Part shown: in pieces, positions 55,377 to 64,000 of the stretch
Layout of the letters: every line of letters starts with the position of its first letter
How positions within the stretch are numbered: the first letter of the stretch is position 1
DNA from: Marinifaba aquimaris
Lineage (GTDB): Bacteria; Pseudomonadota; Gammaproteobacteria; Enterobacterales; Alteromonadaceae
Assembly: GCF_013328345.1 (NCBI RefSeq)
Contig: NZ_JABULX010000017.1
Span: forward strand, 28,080-92,079
DNA length: 64,000 nt
Direction of reading: 5' to 3'
Notes under the pieces: model-generated
Databases searched by the model: none
The model's input: the letters and a program-made list of their open reading frames with translations, nothing else
What the model was told of the DNA's origin: nothing
Position numbers and translations under genes: made by a program

Positions 55377-56621
55377 ATGCCAGTTAATTTACCACCTCTC
55401 GATCCTTCATCATTATTTCCTGTTCCTGGGATTCGTCTCGGCTGGGCTGAAGCAGGCATAAAATACCCTAACCGCAAAGATCTACTGATTATTGAAGTAG
55501 CACAAGGCAGTGCTGTTTCTGGAGTATTTACCTTAAATCGCTACTGTGCAGCACCTGTGACTTTATGCAGATCTCATTTACAGGCCAAACAAGGTATCCG
55601 CGCCTTAGTTATCAATACCGGTAACGCTAATGCAGGCACAGGTGAACAGGGAATGAAAGATGCACTATTAACTTGCGATACTGTAGCTGAAATAATGCAA
55701 TTGAACACAGAACAAGTTTTACCTTTTTCCACGGGTGTTATCTTAGAAAAACTTCCTATGGATAAGCTACTAGCTGGTTTACCAGAAGCAAAAAATAATC
55801 TGACAGATGACTGTTGGGCTGATGCTGCCGAAGCAATCATGACAACAGATATTGCACCAAAAGCCATTTCTAAACAGTTGATACTAGGTAGCGACAAGAT
55901 AGCCATCACAGGCATGAGCAAGGGCGCTGGGATGATCCACCCTAATATGGCGACTATGCTGGGTTACTTAGCAACAGATGCTAATGTCAGCCAAAGTTTG
56001 TTAGATGAGATCACACAAGAAATTGCTGATTTATCTTTTAACTGCATTTCAGTAGACGGTGATACATCAACCAACGACTCTTTCATTATCATCGCGACTG
56101 GCCAAAGTGCAGCTGAACCAATCACATCAAGACAAGATTCAAGATTCGATGCACTTTATCAAGAGCTACTGAGTCTGTCTCAATATTTGGCCAAAGCAAT
56201 TGTTAGAGATGGAGAAGGTGCAACTAAATTTATCACCGTTGATGTGCAAGGGGCTAAATCAGTTGCAGAGGCAAAAGCAGTGGGCTATGCAATTGCCAAG
56301 AGCCCTTTAGTTAAAACGGCTTTTTTTGCATCGGATCCAAACTTAGGTCGATTACTCGCAGCTATAGGCTATGCACACAGAGAGTGTGAAAGCTTAAATG
56401 ATTTAGATACGGAAAAACTAGAGTTAGCGCTCGGAGATGTCATGGTTGCGCAAAATGGCGGTTTTGCTAAAGGCTATACTGAAGAAAAAGGTCAGGCAGT
56501 GATGGATCAAAGCGAGATCACGATCACAATTAAACTCAACAGAGGTCAGTTTGACGCCAAAATCTGGAGTTGTGATTTCAGTTATGACTACGTCAAAATC
56601 AACGCCGAGTATCGAACGTAA
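55377..56621 (+). CDS. argJ: bifunctional ornithine acetyltransferase/N-acetylglutamate synthase
   Basis: 414 residues, typical length. The self-cleavage site is present (GMIHPNMA|TML, between Ala192 and Thr193), so the product should split into alpha and beta chains with Thr193 as nucleophile. The oxyanion region FSTGVI and the C-terminal SCDFSYDYVKINAEYRT are intact. It transfers acetyl from acetylornithine to glutamate, recycling the acetyl group in arginine synthesis. It stands alone between the bacterioferritin promoter and grpE. Confidence 0.95.
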   Translation: MPVNLPPLDPSSLFPVPGIRLGWAEAGIKYPNRKDLLIIEVAQGSAVSGVFTLNRYCAAPVTLCRSHLQAKQGIRALVINTGNANAGTGEQGMKDALLTCDTVAEIMQLNTEQVLPFSTGVILEKLPMDKLLAGLPEAKNNLTDDCWADAAEAIMTTDIAPKAISKQLILGSDKIAITGMSKGAGMIHPNMATMLGYLATDANVSQSLLDEITQEIADLSFNCISVDGDTSTNDSFIIIATGQSAAEPITSRQDSRFDALYQELLSLSQYLAKAIVRDGEGATKFITVDVQGAKSVAEAKAVGYAIAKSPLVKTAFFASDPNLGRLLAAIGYAHRECESLNDLDTEKLELALGDVMVAQNGGFAKGYTEEKGQAVMDQSEITITIKLNRGQFDAKIWSCDFSYDYVKINAEYRT

Positions 56622-56653
56622 CCCGCATTACGTTAAGGTATTCGCTCAGATAC

Positions 56654-56682
56654 AAAAAAACCGCTTTTAAAGCGGTTTTTTT
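56654..56682. terminator. bidirectional terminator between argJ and grpE
   Basis: A7-CCGCTT/AAGCGG-T7 hairpin with a TTA loop, between converging genes. Confidence 0.93.
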
Positions 56683-56702
56683 ATATCGGATAAATCGATT
56701 AC

Positions 56703-57296
56703 TTAAGCTTGAGTATCAACTTTTGCAGCTTGAGAAACCATAACCATAGCTGGGCGTAATAAACGGCCGTTAAGCTCATAGCCTTTTTGCATAACTGCGA
56801 TAACAGTATTTGGCGCTACATCTGGGTTTGGAACCATAGACATCGCTTGGTGGAATTCTGGATTGAATGCTTCACCTTCAGGGTTTAATTGTTTGATACC
56901 TTGCTTTTCAAGTGCATCAACAAAGCTCTTCAATGTAAGCTCTACACCTTCAACAACTGGCTTAATCGCTTCTTCTTCTTTATTGGCAGATTCAATCGCA
57001 CGCTCTAAGTTATCAACTACTGGTAAGATATCTGCACTGAACTTTTCAATGGCACGAGAAATTGTGCTCTCAGCTTCACGAGCTGTACGGCGACGCACAT
57101 TGTCAATTTCAGCTTTAGCACGCACAACCGAGTCTTGTTGATCGGCTACTGTTTTTTCAGCAGCGGCTAATTTTGCGGTCAATTCTTCAATTTGTGCTTG
57201 TTCTGGTGATAAAACCTCACCCTCTGCTGCTTCTACTTGTTCTGCTTGCTCTACTGATTGCTCTTCAACTTGAACATCGTTTTGTTCATTGCTCAT
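56703..57296 (-). CDS. grpE: nucleotide exchange factor GrpE
   Basis: 197 residues. An acidic N-terminus (QVEEQSVEQAEQVEAAEGE), a long coiled coil (IEELTAKLAAAEKTVADQQD), and the conserved beta domain (FNPEFHQAMSMVPNPDVAPN, GYELNGRLLRPAMVMVS). It exchanges ADP on DnaK. 53 bp behind hrcA but with its own sigma-32-like promoter. dnaK is not in the window. Confidence 0.97.
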   Translation of the reverse strand: MSNEQNDVQVEEQSVEQAEQVEAAEGEVLSPEQAQIEELTAKLAAAEKTVADQQDSVVRAKAEIDNVRRRTAREAESTISRAIEKFSADILPVVDNLERAIESANKEEEAIKPVVEGVELTLKSFVDALEKQGIKQLNPEGEAFNPEFHQAMSMVPNPDVAPNTVIAVMQKGYELNGRLLRPAMVMVSQAAKVDTQA

Positions 57297-57340
57297 GTTT
57301 CTCTAACTCCAAAACTGAAAATCTCTCTTTAATGAGGACA

Positions 57341-57368
57341 ATATAGGGATTAATCTTTTTGATTCAAG
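57341..57368 (-). promoter_or_regulatory. sigma-32-like heat-shock promoter for grpE
   Basis: On the - strand, CTTGAAT (57362-57368), 13 bp spacer, CCCTATAT (57341-57348). This is close to the sigma-32 consensus CTTGAAA / CCCCATnT. It overlaps the last codons of hrcA and lies 44 bp before the grpE ATG. Confidence 0.7.
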
Positions 57369-58372
57369 GCTGAAGTTAATAATCTTGCTGTTATATCAAC
57401 AATTGGAATGACTTTTGTGTAATCCATTCGCGTTGAGCCAATCACAGCAAGTCGACCAACTGTTTGTCCGTCAGCCTGATAAGGTGCACTGACCACAGAA
57501 CAATCGGCAAAATCACTTAAGCCTGATTCATTACCAATAAAAATTTTCACGCCATCAGCATCAGAGCAACGCTGCATTAAATTCATCACGCTTTGTTTCT
57601 CAGTCACAGCATCGATTAATTGCTTTAAACGATCAAGCTCTTCACTAATACTGCTATCGAGTAGGTGATTTTGACCTGCTAAAACTAAGTCTTCTTGCTC
57701 ACCGGTAATGGCTAAGTTCAAAGCTGCCTTTGATAAATTGGCCACTTCTGGTGATGTTTGCATCGCTAGTTCTTTGATACTGGCAATGCCCTGCTCTAGC
57801 GTTTTTCCTATTATCGCTAAGTTCATCAGCTGCGTTGTTTGCGATAGTGCTAAATTACTAATCGGCTCGTGAGACTCAATAATTCGATTTTGAATATCAC
57901 CATCATGCATGACTAGTACACAGATAAGGCGCGTTTCAGTTAAGCGGATAAACTCTATCTTCTCAATTTTGGTTTGGTTGAGTTTGGGTACAGTTACAAT
58001 GCCCGCCATCGATGTCATATCAGCTAATAGCTTTGAAGCGTGCTGACATAATTGGCTAGGAGTCAAATCGGCGCTCAATTGATGTTTGATATAGCCCGTA
58101 ATGTTATGCATAAAGGGTTTGACGGTCAGTAGCTCATCAACAAAAAAGCGCAACCCTGTCGGTGTAGGGACACGACCAGCTGAAGTATGAGGAGAGGCTA
58201 ACAAACCAGACTTTTCTAGGTTCATCATCACATTTCTAATAGTGGCAGGGCTCGCCGTCAACTGACGATGATCAGCTAATGTATTAGCGAGCGCCTTTGA
58301 TGAAATAGGCTGACCTTGCTTTAGATACTCTTCAACCAGCAGTTTCATGATCTGCATGGCTCTGTCGTTCAT
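57350..58372 (-). CDS. hrcA: heat-inducible transcription repressor HrcA
   Basis: 340 residues. The N-terminal winged helix (LVEEYLKQGQPISSKALAN, SPATIRNVMMNLEKSGLL, HTSAGRVPTPTGLRFFVDEL) is the HrcA signature, followed by the GAF-like effector domain. It represses chaperone genes by binding CIRCE inverted repeats. No CIRCE element was found upstream of hrcA or grpE here, so its targets lie elsewhere (groESL or dnaK). Divergent from nadK. Confidence 0.95.
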   Translation of the reverse strand: MNDRAMQIMKLLVEEYLKQGQPISSKALANTLADHRQLTASPATIRNVMMNLEKSGLLASPHTSAGRVPTPTGLRFFVDELLTVKPFMHNITGYIKHQLSADLTPSQLCQHASKLLADMTSMAGIVTVPKLNQTKIEKIEFIRLTETRLICVLVMHDGDIQNRIIESHEPISNLALSQTTQLMNLAIIGKTLEQGIASIKELAMQTSPEVANLSKAALNLAITGEQEDLVLAGQNHLLDSSISEELDRLKQLIDAVTEKQSVMNLMQRCSDADGVKIFIGNESGLSDFADCSVVSAPYQADGQTVGRLAVIGSTRMDYTKVIPIVDITARLLTSALNQKD

Positions 58373-58495
58373 AAATACATACCTTTAGTGCTTGTTATTA
58401 CTTGTTATATGAACACTTTCTTAAATTTCAATTAGTTTGATTCAAATATTAATGTAAGATTAAACAAAAGATTTAAAAGCAATAACAGTCACTAC

Positions 58496-59374
58496 ATGCA
58501 ACCAGTTTTCAACAAAATAGGTTTAGTCGGTAAACCGCACCATAAGGCAACATTATCAAGCTTTAAGCGTCTGCATAGCTTTTTAAATAACGCGGGGTGT
58601 GCTGTTTTTCTTGATCAAAGGTTATCGGCTTCACTAAACTTCGATGATGTTAGCTTTATTTCCCTTGATGAAATGGGTAAAACCTGTGATTTAGTTATTG
58701 TTGTAGGTGGTGACGGCAATATGTTAGGTGCAGCCAGAGTGTTATCTCAATACAGTACACCGGTTATTGGCGTCAATCGAGGCAACTTGGGCTTTTTAAC
58801 TGATTTAAACCCCGAGCAGTTCGAACAAGATTTAACCCAAGTTTTAGCTGGAGAATATGTTGCTGAAGAACGCTTTTTATTGGAAGTCACCGTCAAAGAT
58901 ACACAAGGCCAATACGACAGCTTAACAGCCGTTAATGAAGCCGTTTTACACTCAGGTAAAGTCGCGCACATGATGGAGTTTGAGGTTTATATCGATAACA
59001 ACTTCATGTTCAGTCAAAGAGCGGATGGCTTAATAATCTGTACACCAACAGGTTCGACAGCTTATTCGTTATCCGGTGGTGGCCCAATTTTAACACCTGA
59101 TTTAGAAGTTGTTTGTCTACAACCTATGTATCCTCACTCTTTATCCAATCGCCCTATTGTGGTCGATGCCAACTCAACCATAAAACTGATTATTGCAGAG
59201 CAGTCAAATACCACAAGTATTACTTGTGATGGTCATAACTCCCTTAACTTAGCATTGGCCGATGAAATTACCATCCACAAAAAAACCAATAAATTAAAGC
59301 TGCTCCACCCGAAAGATTACAGTTACTACAATGTGATCCGCAGTAAATTACACTGGGGCAGTAAACTTTACTAA
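58496..59374 (+). CDS. nadK: NAD kinase
   Basis: 292 residues. The GGDGNMLGAARV phosphate loop, NEAVLHSGKVAHMMEFEVYID (NE motif) and the glycine-rich CTPTGSTAYSLSGGGPI are intact. It phosphorylates NAD+ to NADP+. Divergent from hrcA, with 123 bp between starts. Confidence 0.97.
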   Translation: MQPVFNKIGLVGKPHHKATLSSFKRLHSFLNNAGCAVFLDQRLSASLNFDDVSFISLDEMGKTCDLVIVVGGDGNMLGAARVLSQYSTPVIGVNRGNLGFLTDLNPEQFEQDLTQVLAGEYVAEERFLLEVTVKDTQGQYDSLTAVNEAVLHSGKVAHMMEFEVYIDNNFMFSQRADGLIICTPTGSTAYSLSGGGPILTPDLEVVCLQPMYPHSLSNRPIVVDANSTIKLIIAEQSNTTSITCDGHNSLNLALADEITIHKKTNKLKLLHPKDYSYYNVIRSKLHWGSKLY

Positions 59375-59635
59375 ACCAACTTTCCAGCAAATGGCCGGTT
59401 ATTTTAATGATTAAAGTTAATCGGCTTTGCTTAAAAACAGTTCAAACCAGCTTCTACCTTTTTATTCCACAAAATCTTAAAACTTTAGACTAAAGTCTAT
59501 AACAATCTGTTTTTATTAGTTTTTTATTCAAAAAATACTTGCACACGACAATCAACTCCTTTAAAAATACGACCTTTAAAAAATCGCAAAACAGAATATT
59601 TCGCTATTATCACATCAAGCAGACAAGGAGTTCAG

Positions 59636-61114
59636 ATGTCAGCAAATCAATCAATTCATATCAAAACGGATCATTTAATGCGCTGGATGGTGATTGGAGC
59701 CTGGTTTGTCAGTTTTTTATATGCCTCTGTCTATAGTACCTGGATAGAAGCGCTTGTGATTGGTGGTGTACTCGCCATTCCTGCTTTTTTAATTGCGTCT
59801 AGCCAACCAGGACAAGCGCATACTCGCCACATACTGACCATCGCCCTACTCGGTTTAGTTGCTTTGCATGTTCAACAACTTAACGGTGCTGTGGAAGCGC
59901 ACTTTGGTTTTTTTGTTGTTACTGCATTTCTATTTATTTACAAAGATTACAAGCTTTTTATCACAGTGATCACAGTTGGCGCCATCCATCACCTCGGTTT
60001 TTACTTCTTACAGGTACTTAACACTGGTATCGTTGCTTTCTCGCCTGAAAACGCCAGCTTTTTAATTGTTTTACAACATGCCAGTTACTTAGCGTTAGAG
60101 TGCGCGGTTCTGGCTAAATTTGCCATGGATTCACAAGCTGAAGCAGAGCTTGTTCGCTCATTAAATAGAATAACGGATCACCAAGATGGTTTAGATTTTC
60201 GCCTTAACAATACACAAACCGATAATGCCCTATTAAACCAACTTAATACCTTGGTAAACAAAACAAGCGGTGCCTTAAGTAATGTAAAAGTAGCCAGTGA
60301 GCATATGATGTTGACCGTCTCTGAGGTATCAGATGCAATGATCAGTTATCGAGTAAAATCTGAACAACAAGTCAACCAAACAATTAATATCGCCACGGCA
60401 ACCAATCAGATGTCTCAAACCTTTGAAGAAATGGTTGAACATGCAACATCAGCGTATGACAAAGTATCGACTTCTGCATCAAAACAAACATCCGCCAGTT
60501 CTGCGATGGAGTCTTCTAAGCAGTCTATATCAGAGCTGAAAAACACAATCGACAGTGCTAATAACACGATCACGACTTTATCAGAACACAGTCAACAAAT
60601 AGGCCATGTCCTTGATGTCATTCAATCTATTTCAGATCAGACTAACTTACTTGCGTTAAATGCAGCCATTGAAGCAGCTCGAGCAGGAGAAGCTGGACGT
60701 GGTTTTGCAGTTGTTGCTGATGAAGTCCGCACGTTAGCCATGAAAACACGTGAATCGACTGATGAAATTCAAGCGATTATTAGTAGTGTGCAATCAAGTG
60801 GTGACCAAGCTGTCAATGAAATGCAAAGATGTAATACCTTTATCGAAGACAGTATCAAACAAACAGTCAATGCCAACTCGCAGTTATTAGAAGCAACAGA
60901 GCTCATAAACCAGCTTGAGAAAATCAATCAGGCTATTGTTTCAGCCATTACCGAGCAAAGCCATGTCGCTAAAGATATAGCAACAAATACGGACTCGATT
61001 CGCCAAGTAGTTGAAGATTCAAGTGTCGATATTGAGCAAATAGGCCAATCAATTTTAGCCATAGAGAATGACTCTGACAGTTTGAGTCAGCAACTCAAGC
61101 ACTTTGTTGTTTAA
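59636..61114 (+). CDS. methyl-accepting chemotaxis protein with a multi-TM sensor
   Basis: 492 residues. The first about 165 residues hold about six membrane helices with few loop residues and several His ([32 protein letters not shown]), so the sensor is membrane-embedded and there is no periplasmic domain. No clear HAMP follows. The signalling domain has the standard tip ([33 protein letters not shown]). No C-terminal xWxxF tether. AAGGAG lies before the ATG. Ligand unknown; His-rich membrane sensors may hold a cofactor. Confidence 0.9.
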   Translation: MSANQSIHIKTDHLMRWMVIGAWFVSFLYASVYSTWIEALVIGGVLAIPAFLIASSQPGQAHTRHILTIALLGLVALHVQQLNGAVEAHFGFFVVTAFLFIYKDYKLFITVITVGAIHHLGFYFLQVLNTGIVAFSPENASFLIVLQHASYLALECAVLAKFAMDSQAEAELVRSLNRITDHQDGLDFRLNNTQTDNALLNQLNTLVNKTSGALSNVKVASEHMMLTVSEVSDAMISYRVKSEQQVNQTINIATATNQMSQTFEEMVEHATSAYDKVSTSASKQTSASSAMESSKQSISELKNTIDSANNTITTLSEHSQQIGHVLDVIQSISDQTNLLALNAAIEAARAGEAGRGFAVVADEVRTLAMKTRESTDEIQAIISSVQSSGDQAVNEMQRCNTFIEDSIKQTVNANSQLLEATELINQLEKINQAIVSAITEQSHVAKDIATNTDSIRQVVEDSSVDIEQIGQSILAIENDSDSLSQQLKHFVV

Positions 61115-61140
61115 ACTTTTCAACCATACCCCAGATAAGT

Positions 61141-61689
61141 ATGAGTAGGATAACCAAACTGTTTATCCCTTTGTGGCTCATACTTATCATTTCAGTATTT
61201 TATCTATTTTTTGGTCAAGCTATTCAGGCTTTTAATCAAGATGAACGCTGGCTAAGTAAAGCAACGTGGTCAGCAAAAAATGATATTGTCGAACAAATAT
61301 TTAGCCATTATCAGCTCACAACCAACACCAATATCCTCATTCATATCACTAACTCGTCATGTCAATGTGAGCGTTTTAGCCAAGGTTATATCCAGTCTGT
61401 CAATCAGCAAGCTGAGTTTTCAACCTACCAAAAATTGATCATAGATTTATCATCAAATTCCCTGCCCGCTCTACTGGTGCACCAATTAAAAAACATTGTT
61501 CCTGCAACACCCGCTGCGCTTGTTTGGTCAGCGTATCACCAATCCGTTGCATTTATTGGCCCACATACAGCAGGCTTAGTATGTGGTAAGGGTGAATCTA
61601 ATTTAAGTGTGGTGAACTTTAGTCTCAAACATCAAATTAACCCCGAATATTTCCCTTTTGAGCAGTTAGGTTGCTTTTGCAAAGTCTAA
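61141..61689 (+). CDS. DUF6436-like membrane-anchored thioredoxin-fold protein
   Basis: 182 residues, single N-terminal TM (about 8-26). The periplasmic part has a Cys pair in NSSCQCERFSQGY, followed by an alpha/beta pattern (PAALVWSAYHQSVAFIGPHTAGLVCG) and a second Cys pair near the end (GCFCKV). This resembles DUF6436-type proteins with a degenerate thioredoxin fold. Role unknown; it sits between the chemoreceptor and recN on the same strand. Confidence 0.7.
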   Translation: MSRITKLFIPLWLILIISVFYLFFGQAIQAFNQDERWLSKATWSAKNDIVEQIFSHYQLTTNTNILIHITNSSCQCERFSQGYIQSVNQQAEFSTYQKLIIDLSSNSLPALLVHQLKNIVPATPAALVWSAYHQSVAFIGPHTAGLVCGKGESNLSVVNFSLKHQINPEYFPFEQLGCFCKV

Positions 61690-61698
61690 AAAACAACC

Positions 61699-61752
61699 TT
61701 GACCATACAGTACTTATACAGTATAAATAAAACACTGTATTTAATAACAGTA
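61699..61752 (+). promoter_or_regulatory. recN promoter with LexA (SOS) box
   Basis: TTGACC (61699-61704), a 17-bp spacer and TATAAA (61722-61727) form a strong sigma-70 promoter. A perfect LexA core CTGT-N8-ACAG (61735-61750) follows at the expected transcription start, with A/T-rich centre ATTTAATA. The spacer contains CAGTACTTATACAGTA, a second imperfect box. Confidence 0.88.
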
Positions 61753-61799
61753 ATAAAACACTCACTATACTGCTGTTTAATCATTTTTAGGGTAGCCCA

Positions 61800-63464
61800 A
61801 TGCTTTCACATTTATTTGTAAAAGACTTTGCCATTGTTGAATCGCTCGATTTAGAGTTTCAAGCGGGAATGACCACAATCACTGGAGAAACTGGTGCAGG
61901 TAAATCCATATCTATTGATGCATTAGGGTTATGTCTTGGAGATAGAGCCGATGCAGGCATGGTGCGTGCTGGCGCAAGTAAGGCAGAGATCTCAGCCACT
62001 TTTAATATTAGTGACATAGTCAACGCACAAAACTGGTTAATCCAGCACGATCTAGCTGACAGTAACAGCAACGAGTGTATCATCCGTCGAGTCATCTCTT
62101 GCGAAGGACGTTCAAGGGCCTTTATCAATGGTAGCCCTGTCGCTTTGCAACAACTAAAAGCACTCGGTGTCTTTTTAATTAATATACATGGACAGCATGC
62201 CCATCAAGCGTTAACTAAATCGGATTACCAACTGACTTTAGTCGATAGTTTTGCCGGACATGATGATTTACTGGAAAGTGTCCACAATGCCTATCAGTAC
62301 TGGGATATGCGACGCAGTGAATACAAAAAATTAAAGCAGCAAGAAAGCCAGCAAGCCGATCGCTTGCAATTAATTGAATACCAAGTGGCTGAGCTAGATG
62401 AGTTTAACTTGCAGCAAGGTGAATTTGAACAAATTGAAGAAGAACAAAAAATCCTTGCGAACACCAGTCAATTAATGACTGAAAGCCAAACCAGTTTAAC
62501 TATGCTTTATGATGGTGATGAGCACAGCGCGTTTGGCTTAGTTCAAGGTATCAGTAACAAACTTGCTAAATTGGCCGAGGTTGATGAAAAGCTCGCACCC
62601 GTCATTGATATGTTAAATGAGGCACAAATTACCCTAGAAGAAGCAAGTCATGATTTACGTGGCTACCTAGACAAACTCGAGCCCGACCCAGAGCGCCTCA
62701 ATCAAGCAGAGCAACGTTTATCAACGGCACTAGAATTAGCCAGAAAACACAAGGTAAAACCAGAATCGTTACCTGATGAGCATCAACAATTAGCCGCAGA
62801 GCTTGCTGAAATAAAGTCTTTAGATGCTAAAAGCGAAGAACTTGAAAAAGAGTTACAACAAGCAGAAAAACACTATTATCAATTAGCTGAAAAACTGACG
62901 CAAAGTAGACAACGCCATGCAGCAAATTTAGCCGATATGATCACAGCAAGTATGCAGCAACTGAACATGGCACAGGGGCAATTTGCAATTGAATTACGTT
63001 CTCTGTCAACCCCAACCAAGCTAGGTGCCGATATGGTTGAGTTTTTAGTGAGTGCAAACCCTGGGCAACCTCTACAAGCCATTCACAAAGTGGCTTCAGG
63101 CGGTGAGTTATCGCGAATTAGTTTAGCAATACAGGTGATCACCGCTGAAAAAATTGCCATGCCAAGCCTTATCTTTGATGAAGTGGATGTTGGTATCAGT
63201 GGTCAAACCGCTTCAGTTGTAGGTCAAATGCTAAGAAGAATTGGTGAGCAAACTCAAATAATTTGTGTTACTCACCTACCCCAAGTTGCCGCTTGTGGTC
63301 ATCAACAAATGCAAGTGGCCAAACAAACAGACGGTAAGCAAACACAAACTGAAATGATCCCACTTAACAGCGATAACCGAGTGATAGAGTTAGCGCGCTT
63401 GCTCGGTGGCGATCAGGTAACAGACATCGCTATTGCCAATGCTAAAGAGCTTCTGGCAGGTTAA
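61800..63464 (+). CDS. recN: DNA repair protein RecN
   Basis: 554 residues, an SMC-like ATPase. The N-terminal Walker A GETGAGKS (29-36), INIHGQHAHQALTK (recN signature Q), a central coiled coil, then the C-terminal ABC signature (ASGGELSRISLAIQVI) and Walker B (SLIFDEVDVGISGQTA). It acts early in double-strand-break repair. The SOS box upstream fits DNA-damage induction. Confidence 0.97.
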   Translation: MLSHLFVKDFAIVESLDLEFQAGMTTITGETGAGKSISIDALGLCLGDRADAGMVRAGASKAEISATFNISDIVNAQNWLIQHDLADSNSNECIIRRVISCEGRSRAFINGSPVALQQLKALGVFLINIHGQHAHQALTKSDYQLTLVDSFAGHDDLLESVHNAYQYWDMRRSEYKKLKQQESQQADRLQLIEYQVAELDEFNLQQGEFEQIEEEQKILANTSQLMTESQTSLTMLYDGDEHSAFGLVQGISNKLAKLAEVDEKLAPVIDMLNEAQITLEEASHDLRGYLDKLEPDPERLNQAEQRLSTALELARKHKVKPESLPDEHQQLAAELAEIKSLDAKSEELEKELQQAEKHYYQLAEKLTQSRQRHAANLADMITASMQQLNMAQGQFAIELRSLSTPTKLGADMVEFLVSANPGQPLQAIHKVASGGELSRISLAIQVITAEKIAMPSLIFDEVDVGISGQTASVVGQMLRRIGEQTQIICVTHLPQVAACGHQQMQVAKQTDGKQTQTEMIPLNSDNRVIELARLLGGDQVTDIAIANAKELLAG

Positions 63465-63486
63465 TCAAATAAAGCTCATTGACAAA

Positions 63487-63513
63487 AAAAAGCGACCTAA
63501 AAGTCGCTTTTTT
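63487..63513 (+). terminator. recN terminator
   Basis: AAAAAGCGAC/GTCGCTTTTT stem with CTAAAA loop and T-run. Confidence 0.93.
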
Positions 63514-63575
63514 GGATTATATTGACCCGTCCTGAATAAGGTTGACACTTTTCCAACTTCAATTTGGAGAAGATA

Positions 63576-63965
63576 ATGAAACCAATAACTAAGCGTACAC
63601 AAAAAGATTATTCACTTGCCTTTAAATTATCCGTCGTTGATAAAGTAGAAAAAGGCGAATGTACTTACAAACAAGCGCAAAACCACTATGGAATACAAGG
63701 GTCTTCAACCGTTTTAACTTGGCTTCGCCGGTATGGTCAACTAGATAGGAGTAAAGGTACACCCAATCATATGAATGAGCTTCCCCTTATGTCTAAACCC
63801 AATGACTTAACACCTGAGCAAAAAATCAAAGCCCTCGAAAAAGAGCTAGAAGATACCAAGATAAAAGCACAATTCTTTGAAACGATAGTCGATGTACTTG
63901 ATAAAGATTTCGGAGTACGTATCACAAAAAAGCAACGCAACGCGTTATTGAAGAAAAAAACATAA
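63576..63965 (+). CDS. IS3-family transposase OrfA
   Basis: 129 residues from the ATG at 63576, with GGAGA 5 bp upstream. Helix-turn-helix region YSLAFKLSVVDKVEKGECTYKQA and STVLTWLRRYGQ, then a leucine-zipper-like coiled coil (LTPEQKIKALEKELEDTKIKAQF). It provides DNA binding and, by frameshifting, the N-terminus of the OrfAB transposase. A run of seven A (63954-63960) lies at its end. Confidence 0.92.
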   Translation: MKPITKRTQKDYSLAFKLSVVDKVEKGECTYKQAQNHYGIQGSSTVLTWLRRYGQLDRSKGTPNHMNELPLMSKPNDLTPEQKIKALEKELEDTKIKAQFFETIVDVLDKDFGVRITKKQRNALLKKKT

Positions 63966-64000
63966 CCAAGCTATCTGTCAGTAGAGCTTGTCGTTATCTC
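63959..64000 (+). CDS. start of IS3-family OrfB (frame -1, truncated by window end)
   Basis: In the -1 frame after the A7 run the reading continues NITKLSVSRACRYL without a stop to the window edge. This is typical of the OrfB N-terminal helix. Production of the fused transposase would need a programmed -1 shift at the A run. Confidence 0.7.

Larger units (their letters stand above)
63523..64000 (+). mobile_element. IS3-family insertion sequence, left part
   Basis: The left end starts TGACCCGTCCTGAATAAGG, a terminal repeat of the type seen in IS3-family elements, 10 bp behind the recN terminator. orfA is complete; orfB and the right end lie outside the window. Target duplication cannot be checked. 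Confidence 0.85.

Noticed and set aside
59539..59736. 65-codon frame at the start of the second chemoreceptor
   Set aside because: Overlaps the receptor gene in another frame; the receptor has a clear AAGGAG and membrane helices.

Overview
The window is a contiguous piece of a Gammaproteobacterial chromosome, most likely a marine Alteromonadales (Colwelliaceae/Thalassotalea- or Pseudoalteromonas-like). The evidence is the low-GC sequence, the gltA / sdhCDAB-sucAB-sucCD block, the radA-PilZ-serB-ytjB neighbourhood, paired bacterioferritins, hrcA-grpE-nadK-recN, poly-HAMP chemoreceptors, a GH18 enzyme and a PEP-CTERM protein. Genus is inferred only from gene content and order. No rRNA or tRNA gene was recognised.

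Left part (1-8.6 kb): after a truncated alpha/beta hydrolase comes an envelope-efflux module on the + strand (DUF2141 protein, membrane-fusion protein, RND pump, MipA/OmpV outer-membrane protein). It converges on an RstB/RstA-like two-component pair on the - strand. A tandem/inverted GTAAG operator in front of the module is the obvious candidate target of that regulator.

Accessory middle (8.8-30.5 kb): mostly - strand genes with patchy functions. They include a secreted protein with three FDAAFYLNxYPDL repeats, a DUF917 protein next to a large HTH/AAA/TPR regulator, and a LysR/oxidoreductase/PEP-CTERM segment lying between two inverted ~165-bp near-identical repeats. Then come small genes (GNAT, VOC, DUF6265), a metallopeptidase-like protein and a second RstB/RstA-like pair with a lipoprotein. 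From about 25.87 to 28.89 kb lies an integron-type cassette array: five convincing attC sites and one decayed site, all in one orientation, carrying a lipocalin-like secreted protein, a RES-domain protein, a collagen-like/lectin-like membrane protein, a CxxC protein and an ORF-poor cassette. No integrase gene is present in the window, so it looks like a CALIN (attC cluster lacking an integrase). A GH18 enzyme follows.

Core right part (30.6-63.5 kb): an 11-HAMP chemoreceptor, a DUF350/transglutaminase-like pair, then TCA-cycle genes in three terminator-separated - strand units (sucCD, sucAB, sdhCDAB) divergent from gltA. After radA, a twin-PilZ protein, serB and ytjB come two bacterioferritin genes whose subunits split the ferroxidase and haem-binding residues, behind a Fur-box-like site. 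Then argJ, grpE (own sigma-32-like promoter) and hrcA, nadK, a second chemoreceptor, a DUF6436-like protein and recN with a LexA box. The window ends inside an IS3-family insertion sequence that begins directly behind the recN terminator.
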